From the NCBI RefSeq assembly GCF_900091525.1, contig NZ_FMCU01000002.1, positions 372,001 through 436,000 on the forward strand: a stretch of 64,000 nucleotides of DNA. The letters are read 5' to 3'. Positions 52,431-61,044 of this stretch are shown here, piece after piece; position 1 is the stretch's first letter, and the number at the start of each line of letters is the position of its first letter. The DNA comes from Micromonospora matsumotoense (GTDB taxonomy: Bacteria > Actinomycetota > Actinomycetes > Mycobacteriales > Micromonosporaceae). The translations under genes were made by a program, and so were the position numbers. The notes beneath the pieces are model-generated. The model was given only the letters and a program-made list of their open reading frames with translations, was not told the DNA's origin and did not search any database.

Positions 52431-54659
52431 GTGACCGCCCCCGCCCCCGCCTCCGCCCGTGCGCCGCTCGCCACCCTGGACGCGGTCCTCGAACGGCTGA
52501 CCTACGTCAACGAGGAGACCGGCTACACCGTCGCCCGGGTCGCCACCGACCGGGGGAGCGACCTGCTGACGGTGGTCGGCGCGCTGCTGGGCGCACAGCC
52601 GGGGGAGAGCCTGCGGCTGTCGGGGCGCTGGTCGTCGCATCCGAAGTACGGCCGGCAGTTCGAGGTGGACTCCTACACCACAGTGCTGCCGGCGACCGTC
52701 CAGGGCATCCGCCGGTATCTGGGCTCCGGCCTGGTCAAGGGCATCGGTCCGGTGTTCGCCGAACGGATCGTGGCGCACTTCGGCCTGGACACCCTGCGGA
52801 TCATCGAGGAGGAACCGGCCCGGCTGGTGGAGGTCGCCGGGCTGGGGCCGAAACGCACCGCGAAGATCACCGCGGCGTGGGAGGAGCAGAAGGCGATCAA
52901 GGAGGTGATGGTCTTCCTCCAGGGGGTCGGGGTGTCCACGTCGCTGGCGGTACGGATCTTCAAGCAGTACGCCGACGCGTCGATCGAGGTGGTGACGAAG
53001 GAGCCGTACCGGCTGGCGGCCGACGTGTGGGGGATCGGGTTCAAGACCGCCGACACCATCGCCCAGGCGGTCGGCATCCCGCACGACAGCCCGCAGCGGG
53101 TGATGGCCGGCCTGCGGTACACCCTGTCCGAGGCCACCGACTCGGGCCACTGCTACCTGCCCGCCCCCGCGCTCGTCGCCGACGCCACGAAGATCCTCGA
53201 CGTGCCCGGTGACCTCGTCACCCGCTGCCTGGACACCCTGATCGCCGAGGAGGGGGTGGTCCAGGAGTTCCTACCCGACGGCGACGGCGATCCGGTGCCG
53301 GCGGTGTACCTGGTGCCGTTCCACCGGGCCGAGCAGTCCCTCGCCGCCACCCTGTTGCGGCTGCTGCACGACCGGGCCGACCGGTTGCCGCACTTCACCG
53401 ACGTCGACTGGCCCCGGGCGCTGGCCTGGTTGCGGGCGCGCACCGGCAACGACCTGGCCCCCGAGCAGGAGCACGCCGTGCGGTTGGCGCTCACCTCGAA
53501 GGTCGCGGTGCTCACCGGCGGGCCCGGCTGCGGCAAGAGCTTCACCGTCCGCTCGATCGTCGAACTCGCCGCCGCCAAGAAGGCCAGGGTCACCCTGGTC
53601 GCCCCGACCGGTCGGGCCGCGAAACGGCTGTCGGAGCTGACCGGGCACCCCGCCGCCACCGTGCACCGGCTGCTGCAACTGCGGCCCGGCGGGGAGGCCG
53701 CCCACGACCGGGACAACCCGCTCGACGTCGACCTGCTCGTCGTCGACGAGGCATCCATGCTCGATCTCATCCTGGCCAACAAGCTGGTCAAGGCGGTGCC
53801 GCCGGGGGCGCACCTGCTCCTGGTCGGCGACGTCGACCAACTGCCCAGCGTGGGCGCCGGGGAGGTGCTGCGCGACCTGCTCACCGCGTCCGCCATCCCC
53901 CGGGTGCGGCTGACCCGGGTGTTCCGCCAGGCCGCCGAGTCCGGCGTGATCACCAACGCCCACCGGATCAACGCCGGCCGGCCGCCCGTCCTCGACGGCC
54001 TGCCGGACTTCTTCCTGTTCGCCTGCGACGACACCGAGGCGACCGCCGCGCTGACCGTCGACGTCGCCTGCACCCGGATTCCCGCCCGGTTCGGTCTCGA
54101 CCCGCGCCGGGACGTGCAGGTCCTCGCCCCCATGCACCGGGGGCCGGCCGGTGCCGCCGCCCTCAACACCCTGCTGCAACAGCGCCTCACCCCGCACCGC
54201 GAGGGCCAACCCGAGCGGCGGATGGGCGGGCGGGTCTTCCGGATCGGCGACAAGGTCACCCAGATCCGCAACAACTACGACAAGGGTCAGGCCGGCGTCT
54301 TCAACGGCACCCTCGGCATCGTCACCGCGCTCACCCCCGAGGAACAGACCCTCACCGTACGCACCGACGAGGACGAGAACCTCGACTACGAGTTCGACGA
54401 ACTGGACGAGTTGGCCCACGCGTACGCGATGACCATCCACCGCTCCCAGGGCTCGGAGTATCCCGCCGTCGTCGTGCCCCTGACCACCAGCGCCTGGATG
54501 ATGCTGCAACGCAACCTGCTCTACACCGCCGTCACCCGGGCCCGGCAGCTCGTCGTCCTCGTCGGCTCCCGGCGCGCCCTCGCCGCCGCCGTGCGCACCG
54601 TCGGCGCGGGCCGCCGCCACACCGCCCTGGACCACCGCCTCGGCGGATCGGCCGGATAG
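52431..54659 (+). CDS. recD2: RecD2-type SF1B DNA helicase
   Basis: 742 residues from GTG 52431. The N-terminal 330 residues are the RecD2-specific OB/HhH region (LERLTYVNEETGYTVARV, then RRYLGSGLVKGIGPVFAERIVAHFG and VEVAGLGPKRTAKITAAWEEQ helix-hairpin-helices). Helicase motifs: I GGPGCGKSFTVRSI, Ia APTGRAAKRLSELTG, II LLVVDEASMLDL, III VGDVDQLPSVGAGEVLRDL, IV, V VTQIRNNYDKGQAGVFNGTLG, VI AYAMTIHRSQGSEYPAVV and YTAVTRARQLVVLVG. It unwinds DNA 5'-3' without RecBC. Free-standing here. Confidence 0.95.
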   Translation: MTAPAPASARAPLATLDAVLERLTYVNEETGYTVARVATDRGSDLLTVVGALLGAQPGESLRLSGRWSSHPKYGRQFEVDSYTTVLPATVQGIRRYLGSGLVKGIGPVFAERIVAHFGLDTLRIIEEEPARLVEVAGLGPKRTAKITAAWEEQKAIKEVMVFLQGVGVSTSLAVRIFKQYADASIEVVTKEPYRLAADVWGIGFKTADTIAQAVGIPHDSPQRVMAGLRYTLSEATDSGHCYLPAPALVADATKILDVPGDLVTRCLDTLIAEEGVVQEFLPDGDGDPVPAVYLVPFHRAEQSLAATLLRLLHDRADRLPHFTDVDWPRALAWLRARTGNDLAPEQEHAVRLALTSKVAVLTGGPGCGKSFTVRSIVELAAAKKARVTLVAPTGRAAKRLSELTGHPAATVHRLLQLRPGGEAAHDRDNPLDVDLLVVDEASMLDLILANKLVKAVPPGAHLLLVGDVDQLPSVGAGEVLRDLLTASAIPRVRLTRVFRQAAESGVITNAHRINAGRPPVLDGLPDFFLFACDDTEATAALTVDVACTRIPARFGLDPRRDVQVLAPMHRGPAGAAALNTLLQQRLTPHREGQPERRMGGRVFRIGDKVTQIRNNYDKGQAGVFNGTLGIVTALTPEEQTLTVRTDEDENLDYEFDELDELAHAYAMTIHRSQGSEYPAVVVPLTTSAWMMLQRNLLYTAVTRARQLVVLVGSRRALAAAVRTVGAGRRHTALDHRLGGSAG

Positions 54660-54776
54660 CGGGTGTGGCCTGCCGGTCTTGGTCGGGCCTGCCGGTCGCG
54701 GTGGGCCCGCCGGGTGCGGGACCTCCCTGCGGTGGTTCCGCACCCCGCCGCCCGCACCGACAGCTGACAGTCGGCT

Positions 54777-54816
54777 GTCGCGCCGGTCACCGTCCGAGGG
54801 CGGTGACCGGCGCGAC
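54777..54816. terminator. Bidirectional terminator between convergent genes
   Basis: Perfect 16-base arms (GTCGCGCCGGTCACCG / CGGTGACCGGCGCGAC) around an 8-base loop. It lies between the ends of recD2 (rightward) and the arabinofuranosidase gene (leftward), 28 bases past the latter's stop. Confidence 0.85.
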
Positions 54817-54843
54817 GATCCGGTCAGGTGGTCGGCACCGGGG

Positions 54844-56448
54844 TCAGCGGTAGCCGGCGGCGGTGATGTTCGCCTGGACCGCGTTCTCGGTCGCGTCCGA
54901 CGGGTAGCCGGCGACCATCGCCCCCTCGTAGAAGGTGCCGGCGCTGAGGTTCGCGCCGCCGTCGGGCTTGCAGCAGTCCCCGCCGCTGCCCAGGATGATC
55001 GCGCCCTGCTTCTTCATCGGGCTGTAGCCCGGGGGCAGGGAGCCGTCATAGAGGGTGTAGAGGCTGCCGGACTGGGCGTTGCTGCCCTTGATGGCGAAGC
55101 GTGAGGTGCCGTTGTTCTTCAGGGTGGCGGTGACGAACTTGCTGGTGAACGCCCGCTGGTTGGGGTTCCAGGAGCTGCTGCCCCCGGGGAACAGGCCCCA
55201 CTCCAGGTCCGCCTGCACCCACGGGCCGGAGCCGGAGCAGCCGCCGAACCAGCACTGGGTGCCGAAGTTGAGCGCGTCCATCGCCCCGGCGGCGTCGGCC
55301 TTGCGGGTGGTCTCGCTGTTGCCGTAGTCGAAGCAGCAGCCGTTGTTGACGTGGGTGCCGCTGGTGACCATGTACATGCCCTCCGGCGCGGCGCCGGTCG
55401 GCACGCCGGTCAGGTGACCGTCGCGCCAGTAGCTGTTGCCCGGGTTGATGTAGAGCGAGTACGCCTTGGCGCCGCCCACCGTCAGCGACTCCGACGTCGC
55501 GACGGCCGGCCGGCTCTGCGGCGAACCGGGAACCACGCTGGACCCCTGGTACCAGAGGTCGTTGCCGCGACCGGACTGGTCGAACACGACGGTCACCACA
55601 CAGGTGGTGCCGGTGCAGAACGAGTCCTGGGTCGCCGCGTTGGCGGTGCCGCCCGCACCGGACAGTCCGATGTTGCGGGTGGTGTTGTCCGAGGAACGGC
55701 GTACCTGGTAGAGGTTGCCGGCGTACGCCGCGTAGAGCGCCCGGGTGGTGCTGTGGGCGGCCACACACGGGGTGCCACCGGCGGCGTAGATGTCGCACGG
55801 CAGCGCGCCGCCCGGCGGGGGCGTGGTGGGTGGGGTGGTGGGCGGCGGCGTGGTCGGCGGGGCGGTGGTCGTCGGCGAGGTCCACCGCTGGTTCGTCTGA
55901 CCGTTGCAGGTCCACAGCAGGATCTTGGTGCCGTTCGCGGTGCCGTTGCCGTTGGCGTCCAGGCACAGGCCGGACTGCACGCCGACGATGCTGCCGTTGG
56001 CGTTGACGTTCCACTGCTGGTTGTTCTGGCCGTTGCAGTCCCAGATGATCGCCGCCGTGCCGGCGGTGGTGCCCCGACCGGAGGCGTCCAGACACTTGTT
56101 GCCGTACACGGTGAGCTGACGGTTGGCCGTCCAGGTCCAGGTCTGCCCGGCACCGCCCTGGCAGTCCCACAGCTGCGTCTGGGTGCCGTTGGTGGTGCTG
56201 GCGTTGGGGACCTCGAGGCACCGGCCGGAGGCGGTGCCGACGATCCGGGTGCTCTGCCCCGGCTCGATGGCGGCCAGCGCGGGTGCGGCGGCGGCCTCGG
56301 CGCTCGGCGAGGTGAGGCCGGGCGTGGCCCCGGCGACGACGAGGACACCGGCCAACGCACCGACCAGCATGGTCAGCCGGTGGAGACGACGGCGTCGGGG
56401 GATGGGATCGCGGACCTGACCTGGTCCGCTCGGGGACGGGGTGCGCAC
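54844..56448 (-). CDS. Secreted alpha-L-arabinofuranosidase, GH54-type, with ricin lectin domain
   Basis: 534 residues from GTG 56448, with AAGGAG seven bases upstream. Signal region: RRRRLHRLTMLVGALAGVLVVAGATPGLTSPSAEA. Residues 60-185 are a ricin-B beta-trefoil (three QxW-type repeats: CLEVPNASTTNGTQTQLWDC, CLDASGRGTTAGTAAIIWDC, CLDANGNGTANGTKILLWTC). A Pro/Thr linker follows. Residues 210-534 are the arabinofuranosidase B catalytic fold: CDIYAAGGTPCVAAHSTTRALYAAY, FDQSGRGNDLWYQG, and GGCCFDYGN-like cysteine-rich loops. It trims arabinofuranosyl branches from plant polysaccharide outside the cell. A copy of the cluster operator lies about 80 bases upstream. Confidence 0.9.
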   Translation of the reverse strand: MRTPSPSGPGQVRDPIPRRRRLHRLTMLVGALAGVLVVAGATPGLTSPSAEAAAAPALAAIEPGQSTRIVGTASGRCLEVPNASTTNGTQTQLWDCQGGAGQTWTWTANRQLTVYGNKCLDASGRGTTAGTAAIIWDCNGQNNQQWNVNANGSIVGVQSGLCLDANGNGTANGTKILLWTCNGQTNQRWTSPTTTAPPTTPPPTTPPTTPPPGGALPCDIYAAGGTPCVAAHSTTRALYAAYAGNLYQVRRSSDNTTRNIGLSGAGGTANAATQDSFCTGTTCVVTVVFDQSGRGNDLWYQGSSVVPGSPQSRPAVATSESLTVGGAKAYSLYINPGNSYWRDGHLTGVPTGAAPEGMYMVTSGTHVNNGCCFDYGNSETTRKADAAGAMDALNFGTQCWFGGCSGSGPWVQADLEWGLFPGGSSSWNPNQRAFTSKFVTATLKNNGTSRFAIKGSNAQSGSLYTLYDGSLPPGYSPMKKQGAIILGSGGDCCKPDGGANLSAGTFYEGAMVAGYPSDATENAVQANITAAGYR

Positions 56449-56525
56449 GAAGCGGCTCCTTGGTTCGTCGGCGGCGCGGGCCTGGCGGGCCCGCCCACGG
56501 GTGGTGGCGGTGGTGGTGGCGGTGG

Positions 56526-56537
56526 CGAATCGGTTCG
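56526..56537. promoter_or_regulatory. Operator-like site upstream of arabinofuranosidase gene
   Basis: CGAATCGGTTCG differs by one base from the perfect palindrome CGAATCGATTCG found at the two promoters 2 kb to the right. It lies 78-89 bases upstream of the gene's start. No strong -35/-10 pair was found beside it. Confidence 0.55.
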
Positions 56538-56605
56538 GAACTCCCCAAGGATCACCGAAAAAGCGACATCAATCAATGCCTGAGGTGGTTCGTCTGCTGT
56601 CTCCC

Positions 56606-56631
56606 GTCACCCGGGCGGCCGGCCGGGTGAC
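56606..56631. terminator. Terminator hairpin downstream of the GH-A glycosidase gene
   Basis: Nine-base arms GTCACCCGG / CCGGGTGAC around an 8-base loop, 27 bases past the stop of the leftward glycosidase gene. Confidence 0.65.
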
Positions 56632-56657
56632 GGCCGCCCGGTACCCGACCCGTGGTC

Positions 56658-58490
56658 CTACCGGCCCCAGATCCGCCACGTCTGGTTCAGCGGGCTGCTC
56701 TGGCTGACCGGCTTGCAGGTCCACTGCAGGATCCGCGCCTGGGCGGCGGTGGAGACCCCGTTGACGTCGACACACTTGTTGCTGTGCCGGGCGACGAGTT
56801 GGTAGTCGTGGGAGTCGTTGCCCCCGTAGGTCACCCTGCGCAGGGTGAACTGCTGGCTGGGGCCGTTCTGGCAGGTCCCCTGCTGCACGGCCGCGCCGTC
56901 GGCGGTGGACGCCCCGCTGACGTTCAGGCACTTGCCGCTCTGCTGGTTGACGACCGTGTAGGTGTTGGCCACCCCGTCGACCGGGCGGAAGTTCCACAGC
57001 TGCTGGTCACCACCCTCACAGGGGAACTGCTGCTGGGGGTTGCCGTCGGTGGTGCCCGAGCCGGTGTTGTCCAGGCACTGCTGCGAGTGCTGGGCCACCG
57101 CCACCGACTGGAAGCCGGTGTCCGAGGGCGGCAGCAGGGTGACCGTGTAGGTGTCGTTCTGGTTGCCGTACGGCAGGGTCACCGTGACGTTGTTGTTGGC
57201 CACGGTGACTACGGTGTTCGACACCGTGACCGGCCCCTGCACCGCGCCGCCGTTGTTGTACGGGATGCGCTGGGTGAGCACCCGCACCTGGTTGTTCTGC
57301 ACAATGCCGCTGGTGGCGTCCAGCCGTTGCAGGTTGACGGTCAGGTTCCCGGTGGTCCGCCCGCCACCGACCAGGACCTTCGCCACCCCGGTCGCCCTGG
57401 TGGCGAAGGCGTCGTAGGACTGGCTGGCGGTCACCGCGGCGATCTGCCCGGTCTGTGAGGCGTAGTAGCGGTAGACCCACCACTCGCCCTTGGGCTGGTG
57501 CTGGCCGGCCGAGTTGCGGATCAGCAGGTTGCCCAGGTCGTTGTGCAGGTTGCCGCCGCCGGCCCAGTTCGCCCGCAGGCCGTCCGCGCGGGCCCGCTCC
57601 AGCCGGGCGACGTACCAGGCGCCGTCCGCCGGGTTCTGCTCGTTGGACGCGCCGTACTCGTTGATCTGGTACGGCCGGGGGTGGGGGATGCCGCGCGGGT
57701 CGAGGGTGGCGTTGGCGGCGGCGACGTTGGCGACCGGGTCGCCGGGCAGCGAGTGCCAGCTGACGATGTCCGGCACCGTGTTGGTGGAGCGGACGAAGTC
57801 CAGGTACTGGTTCCAGAACGCGTGGTTGGTCGACGGCACGCAGGCGCAGCTCGGCCCGACGATGAGCTGGTTGGGGAACTCCGCCCGCAGCCGCTGGTAG
57901 GTGCGCCGCCACAGTTCGAGGTACTGGGAGATCGGGCGGTTCCAGAAGATGGTGATGTTGGGTTCGTTCCAGATGTCCCACTGCACGGTCAGGCCGGCCG
58001 CCCGGACGTCGCCGATGAGGCGGGTCAGGAAGTTGTCGTAGTCGGTCCAGTTGCCGTTGTCACCGGGAAAGCGGGAGATCCCCGCGCCGTCGGCGCCCCA
58101 CAGGTCGTGCGGCAGGATGATGAACTGACCGCCCAGGGCGGCGGTCCGCCGGGCCTGGGCGAGCGTGGCGTTCCACCGGCGGTCGTAGTTTCCGCCGACC
58201 CAGCCGCTGCCCGGTAGCTGCGCGCCCCCGGCCCGCATGTACTGGAACTTGACGTCCCGGTAGAAGTGGTCGGCCGGGCCGCTGGCGTTCTCGGTCATGC
58301 CGTAGATCCAGCCGGAGGCGCGGTAGGTCGGCGTGCCGTCGGCGGCGGAGAAGTTGACGCTGATCGACTCGTCGGCGGCCTGGGCCGGGGTGGCGGCGAC
58401 GGCGGTGGCGGCGACGGCGAGCAGGCCGACGGCGAGTCGGGTGACGATCACGCGGATTCGTCCGGGCCGGCTGCGGGACGGGGTTTTCAC
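56658..58490 (-). CDS. Secreted clan GH-A glycosidase (GH39-like) with ricin lectin domain
   Basis: 610 residues from GTG 58490, with AAGGAG seven bases upstream. Signal peptide: RVIVTRLAVGLLAVAATAVAATPAQA. The catalytic TIM barrel (about 40-330) has VQWDIWNEPNITIFW, with the NEP acid/base Glu, and later PYQINEYGASNEQ, with the candidate nucleophile Glu, as in GH39/GH5-like clan GH-A enzymes. A beta-sandwich (about 350-460) follows. The last 130 residues are a ricin-B trefoil (CLDNTGSGTTDGNPQQQFPC and two more repeats ending CKPVSQSSPLNQTWRIWG). A xylosidase- or arabinan/galactan-type activity is possible; the exact GH family is not certain. Confidence 0.82.
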   Translation of the reverse strand: MKTPSRSRPGRIRVIVTRLAVGLLAVAATAVAATPAQAADESISVNFSAADGTPTYRASGWIYGMTENASGPADHFYRDVKFQYMRAGGAQLPGSGWVGGNYDRRWNATLAQARRTAALGGQFIILPHDLWGADGAGISRFPGDNGNWTDYDNFLTRLIGDVRAAGLTVQWDIWNEPNITIFWNRPISQYLELWRRTYQRLRAEFPNQLIVGPSCACVPSTNHAFWNQYLDFVRSTNTVPDIVSWHSLPGDPVANVAAANATLDPRGIPHPRPYQINEYGASNEQNPADGAWYVARLERARADGLRANWAGGGNLHNDLGNLLIRNSAGQHQPKGEWWVYRYYASQTGQIAAVTASQSYDAFATRATGVAKVLVGGGRTTGNLTVNLQRLDATSGIVQNNQVRVLTQRIPYNNGGAVQGPVTVSNTVVTVANNNVTVTLPYGNQNDTYTVTLLPPSDTGFQSVAVAQHSQQCLDNTGSGTTDGNPQQQFPCEGGDQQLWNFRPVDGVANTYTVVNQQSGKCLNVSGASTADGAAVQQGTCQNGPSQQFTLRRVTYGGNDSHDYQLVARHSNKCVDVNGVSTAAQARILQWTCKPVSQSSPLNQTWRIWGR

Positions 58491-58538
58491 GGGCGGCTCC
58501 TTGGTGGGGCGCGGGGACGCTCTCCGGAGGGCTTCGCA

Positions 58539-58554
58539 TGCGAATCGATTCGCA
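58539..58554. promoter_or_regulatory. LacI-type operator 1 (TGCGAATCGATTCGCA)
   Basis: A perfect 16-bp palindrome directly downstream of the leftward promoter, expected to cover the transcription start of the glycosidase gene. It shares CGAATCGATTCG with operator 2. Confidence 0.85.
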
Positions 58555-58557
58555 GGG

Positions 58558-58587
58558 ATCGTAGGGCGAGACTGTGACGGATGTCAA
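58558..58587 (-). promoter_or_regulatory. Leftward promoter of the glycosidase gene
   Basis: Read on the minus strand: TTGACA (58587-58582), 18-base spacer, TACGAT (58563-58558). Close to consensus for the housekeeping sigma factor. The predicted start near 58551 lies inside operator 1, so repressor binding would block initiation. Confidence 0.75.
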
Positions 58588-58649
58588 TGAAATGACAGGG
58601 CGATGAAGTCGACGTTTCCGCCGATGATCCTGTTTCTGGGCAACTCCTC

Positions 58650-58679
58650 TTGACCCGGTTGCATTGACGGCCCTATGTT
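58650..58679 (+). promoter_or_regulatory. Rightward promoter of the sugar-import operon
   Basis: TTGACC (58650-58655), 18-base spacer, TATGTT (58674-58679). The predicted start near 58686 is about 11 bases before operator 2. Confidence 0.7.
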
Positions 58680-58696
58680 CGTTCGCACCGGTGCTT

Positions 58697-58708
58697 CGAA
58701 TCGATTCG
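58697..58708. promoter_or_regulatory. LacI-type operator 2 (CGAATCGATTCG)
   Basis: Perfect 12-bp palindrome about 10-20 bases downstream of the predicted start of the import operon, the classic position for steric repression. Same core as operator 1. A LacI-family gene ends the window. Confidence 0.82.
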
Positions 58709-58794
58709 CCTCATGATCGGGCTGCGCCCCACCCGCGCGGTGGTCACCGCCCTCCCCGCCACCTCCTGACGTCCCACCCGAATTGAGGCAGCAG

Positions 58795-60021
58795 ATGACA
58801 GCAACCAGCCGACGGCGGTGCCTGGCCGCCGCCGTCGCCACCCTCGTCGCGTTGGCCGGCGGTGCCTGCTCGTCCGCCGACGAACCCTCGGGCGGCGGCA
58901 GCTACCTGGTCTGGGACCCGTACCCCCAGTTCGCCGACGACTCCGCCTGGGTCGCGCTGCTCAGGAAGTGCGGTGAGGGGGCCGGGGTGACGGTGGAGCG
59001 GACCGGTTACGACACCACCGACCTGACCAACAAGGCCCTGCTCGCCGCCCAGCAGGGCAACTCGCCGGACGTGCTGATCGTGGACAACCCGGTGATCTCG
59101 ACCCTGGCCGAGGCCGGCGCGCTCACCACCACGGACGAGAACAAACTGGACGTGGAGGCCATGGCGGCGAACCTGCTCGGCGCCGGCCAGCGCGAGGGCC
59201 GGACCTACGGGGTGCCGATCGGGGCCAACACCCTCGCCCTCTACTACCACAAGGAGGTGCTGGCCGCCGCGGGCGTCGACCCCGCCACCATCACCGACTG
59301 GGCCACGCTGAACAGCGCGTTGACCAAGGTGAAGGCCAAGGGCAAGAAGGGCATCACCTTCTCCGCGATCGGCACCGAGGAGGGCAGCTTCCAGTTCCTG
59401 CCCTGGTTCTGGGGGGCCGGTGCCCAACTGACCGCGCTGGACTCGCCGCCGGCGGTCTCCGCGCTGACGCTGTGGGCCGACTGGCTCAGGCAGGGTCACG
59501 CCCCCAACTCCGTCATCAACAACACCCAGACCACGAGCTGGCAGGAGTTCGCCACCGGCGACTACGCCTTCGCCGAGAACGGCACCTGGCAGCTGGCCAA
59601 CGCGGAGAAGCTCGGCTTCGGGTACGGCATCATCGCGATCCCGGCCCGCGCGGGTGGCCCGGCGCCGGCACCCACGGGCGGTGAGTTCGTCTCCATCCCG
59701 GTGCAGCGCGACAGCGGCCGGTACGCGACGTCGCGGCAGCTCGTCACCTGTCTGACCAGCGCCGACAACCTTCTCGCCACCGACACCACGCTGTCCTACG
59801 TCGCGCCCGTCACCGCCGTGCAGGATCGGCAGGTGGCAGCCGACCCGAAGCTCACGGTCTGGGTGGAGGCGGTCCGGGCCGCCAAGGGCCGCACCGGTGA
59901 CAACCTCGGCACGAGGTATCCGAAGATCTCCGAATCCCTGTGGACCGGGGTGCAGGCGGCGCTCAGCGGGGCGAAGACACCGCAGGAGGCGCTGGCCGCC
60001 GCGCAGCGTACCGCCGGATAG
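58795..60021 (+). CDS. Sugar ABC transporter substrate-binding lipoprotein (CUT1)
   Basis: 408 residues from ATG 58795, with GAGG seven bases upstream. Signal: SRRRCLAAAVATLVALAGGACSS; the cysteine in GGAC is the likely lipidation site, though the -3 position is not a classic Leu. Mature protein has the extracellular binding-protein fold: SYLVWDPYPQF, NKALLAAQQGNSPDVLIVDNPVISTLAEAGAL, YGVPIGANTLALYYHKEVLAAAGVDPATITDWATLNSAL, FATGDYAFAENGTWQLANAE. Delivers an oligosaccharide or sugar to the two permeases that follow. Confidence 0.92.
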   Translation: MTATSRRRCLAAAVATLVALAGGACSSADEPSGGGSYLVWDPYPQFADDSAWVALLRKCGEGAGVTVERTGYDTTDLTNKALLAAQQGNSPDVLIVDNPVISTLAEAGALTTTDENKLDVEAMAANLLGAGQREGRTYGVPIGANTLALYYHKEVLAAAGVDPATITDWATLNSALTKVKAKGKKGITFSAIGTEEGSFQFLPWFWGAGAQLTALDSPPAVSALTLWADWLRQGHAPNSVINNTQTTSWQEFATGDYAFAENGTWQLANAEKLGFGYGIIAIPARAGGPAPAPTGGEFVSIPVQRDSGRYATSRQLVTCLTSADNLLATDTTLSYVAPVTAVQDRQVAADPKLTVWVEAVRAAKGRTGDNLGTRYPKISESLWTGVQAALSGAKTPQEALAAAQRTAG

Positions 60022-60039
60022 TCGGGTCGCGCCGACATC

Positions 60040-61044
60040 GTGACCGCCACGGGACCCACCGCCTCGCCCCCGACCACCTCGGCCCTGACCACCTCGACGG
60101 CTGCCGCCACCGCCGGGCGGAGCCGTCGGGGGATGGCCGCCACCGTCCCACCCGGGCACCGCGTGTCCCGGGCGGGACGGTGGTCGGCCTGGGCCTTCCT
60201 CGCCCCGGTGACCGGTTACCTGGTCGTCTGCTACGCGTACCCGCTCTACCGCAATGTGGAGTTGAGCCTGCGGGAGTACACCGTCCGGTCGTTCGTCCAG
60301 GGCGGGGCGCCCTTCGCCGGCCTGGACAACTACCGCACGACGCTGGCCGATCCGACCTTCGAGCCGGCGCTGACCCACACCCTGGTCTTCACCGTGGCCT
60401 CGCTGGTCCTCCAGTTCACCATCGGGATGGCGCTGGCCCTCTTCTTCCACCAGCACTTCCCGCTGTCCCGGACGCTGCGGGCGGTGATCCTGGTGCCCTG
60501 GCTGCTGCCGTTGATCGTCTCGGCGTCCACCTGGTCGTGGCTGCTCAACAGCGACGCGGGCCTGGTCAACGCGGCGCTCGGGGTGGTGGGGGTGGACCCG
60601 GTCCACTGGCTCACCTCGCCCCGCTGGTCGCTCGTCTCGGTGATCATCGCGAACGTCTGGATCGGTGTCCCGTTCAACCTGGTGGTGCTGCACAGCGGCC
60701 TCCAGGCGATCCCGGCGGAGCTGTACGAGGCGTCCGCCCTCGACGGGGCGACCGGCTGGCAACGGTTCCGGTCGATCACCTTCCCGCTGCTGCGCCCCGT
60801 CTCCGCGATCACCCTGCTGCTGGGCCTGATCTACACGCTGAAGGTCTTCGACCTCATCTGGATCATGACCAGGGGTGGCCCGGCCGATTCCTCCACCACC
60901 CTGGCCACCTGGTCCTACCGGCTCGGCTTCGGTAACCTGCTGCCCCGGTTCGGCCCCGGCGCGGCCGTCGGCAACCTGCTCATCGTGCTGGCCCTGCTCG
61001 CCGGGCTCGGCTACCTGCGGCGGCAACGGAGGCAGCAGTCGTGA
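60040..61044 (+). CDS. Sugar ABC transporter permease (CUT1, MalF-like)
   Basis: 334 residues from GTG 60040; the first 45 residues are Thr/Ala-rich and no good ribosome site precedes GTG, so ATG 60133 is a possible alternative. Six transmembrane helices after a GRWSAWAFLAPVTGYLVVCYAYPLYRNVELSL start typical of the family. The EAA loop for the ATPase is EASALDGATGWQRFRSITFPLLRP. GTGA overlap with the second permease. No ATPase gene is in the cluster; actinomycetes commonly share MsiK among such importers. Confidence 0.92.
   Translation: MTATGPTASPPTTSALTTSTAAATAGRSRRGMAATVPPGHRVSRAGRWSAWAFLAPVTGYLVVCYAYPLYRNVELSLREYTVRSFVQGGAPFAGLDNYRTTLADPTFEPALTHTLVFTVASLVLQFTIGMALALFFHQHFPLSRTLRAVILVPWLLPLIVSASTWSWLLNSDAGLVNAALGVVGVDPVHWLTSPRWSLVSVIIANVWIGVPFNLVVLHSGLQAIPAELYEASALDGATGWQRFRSITFPLLRPVSAITLLLGLIYTLKVFDLIWIMTRGGPADSSTTLATWSYRLGFGNLLPRFGPGAAVGNLLIVLALLAGLGYLRRQRRQQS

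Larger units (their letters stand above)
58491..58794. other. Divergent promoter region of the carbohydrate cluster
   Basis: 304 bases between the leftward glycosidase gene and the rightward binding-protein gene. It holds two promoters and two copies of the CGAATCGATTCG palindrome (listed separately). No gene is seen. Confidence 0.85.

Noticed and set aside
49101..53150. 1349-residue minus-strand frame across the metalloprotease and recD2 starts
   Set aside because: Crosses two well-defined genes and a terminator; shadow frame.
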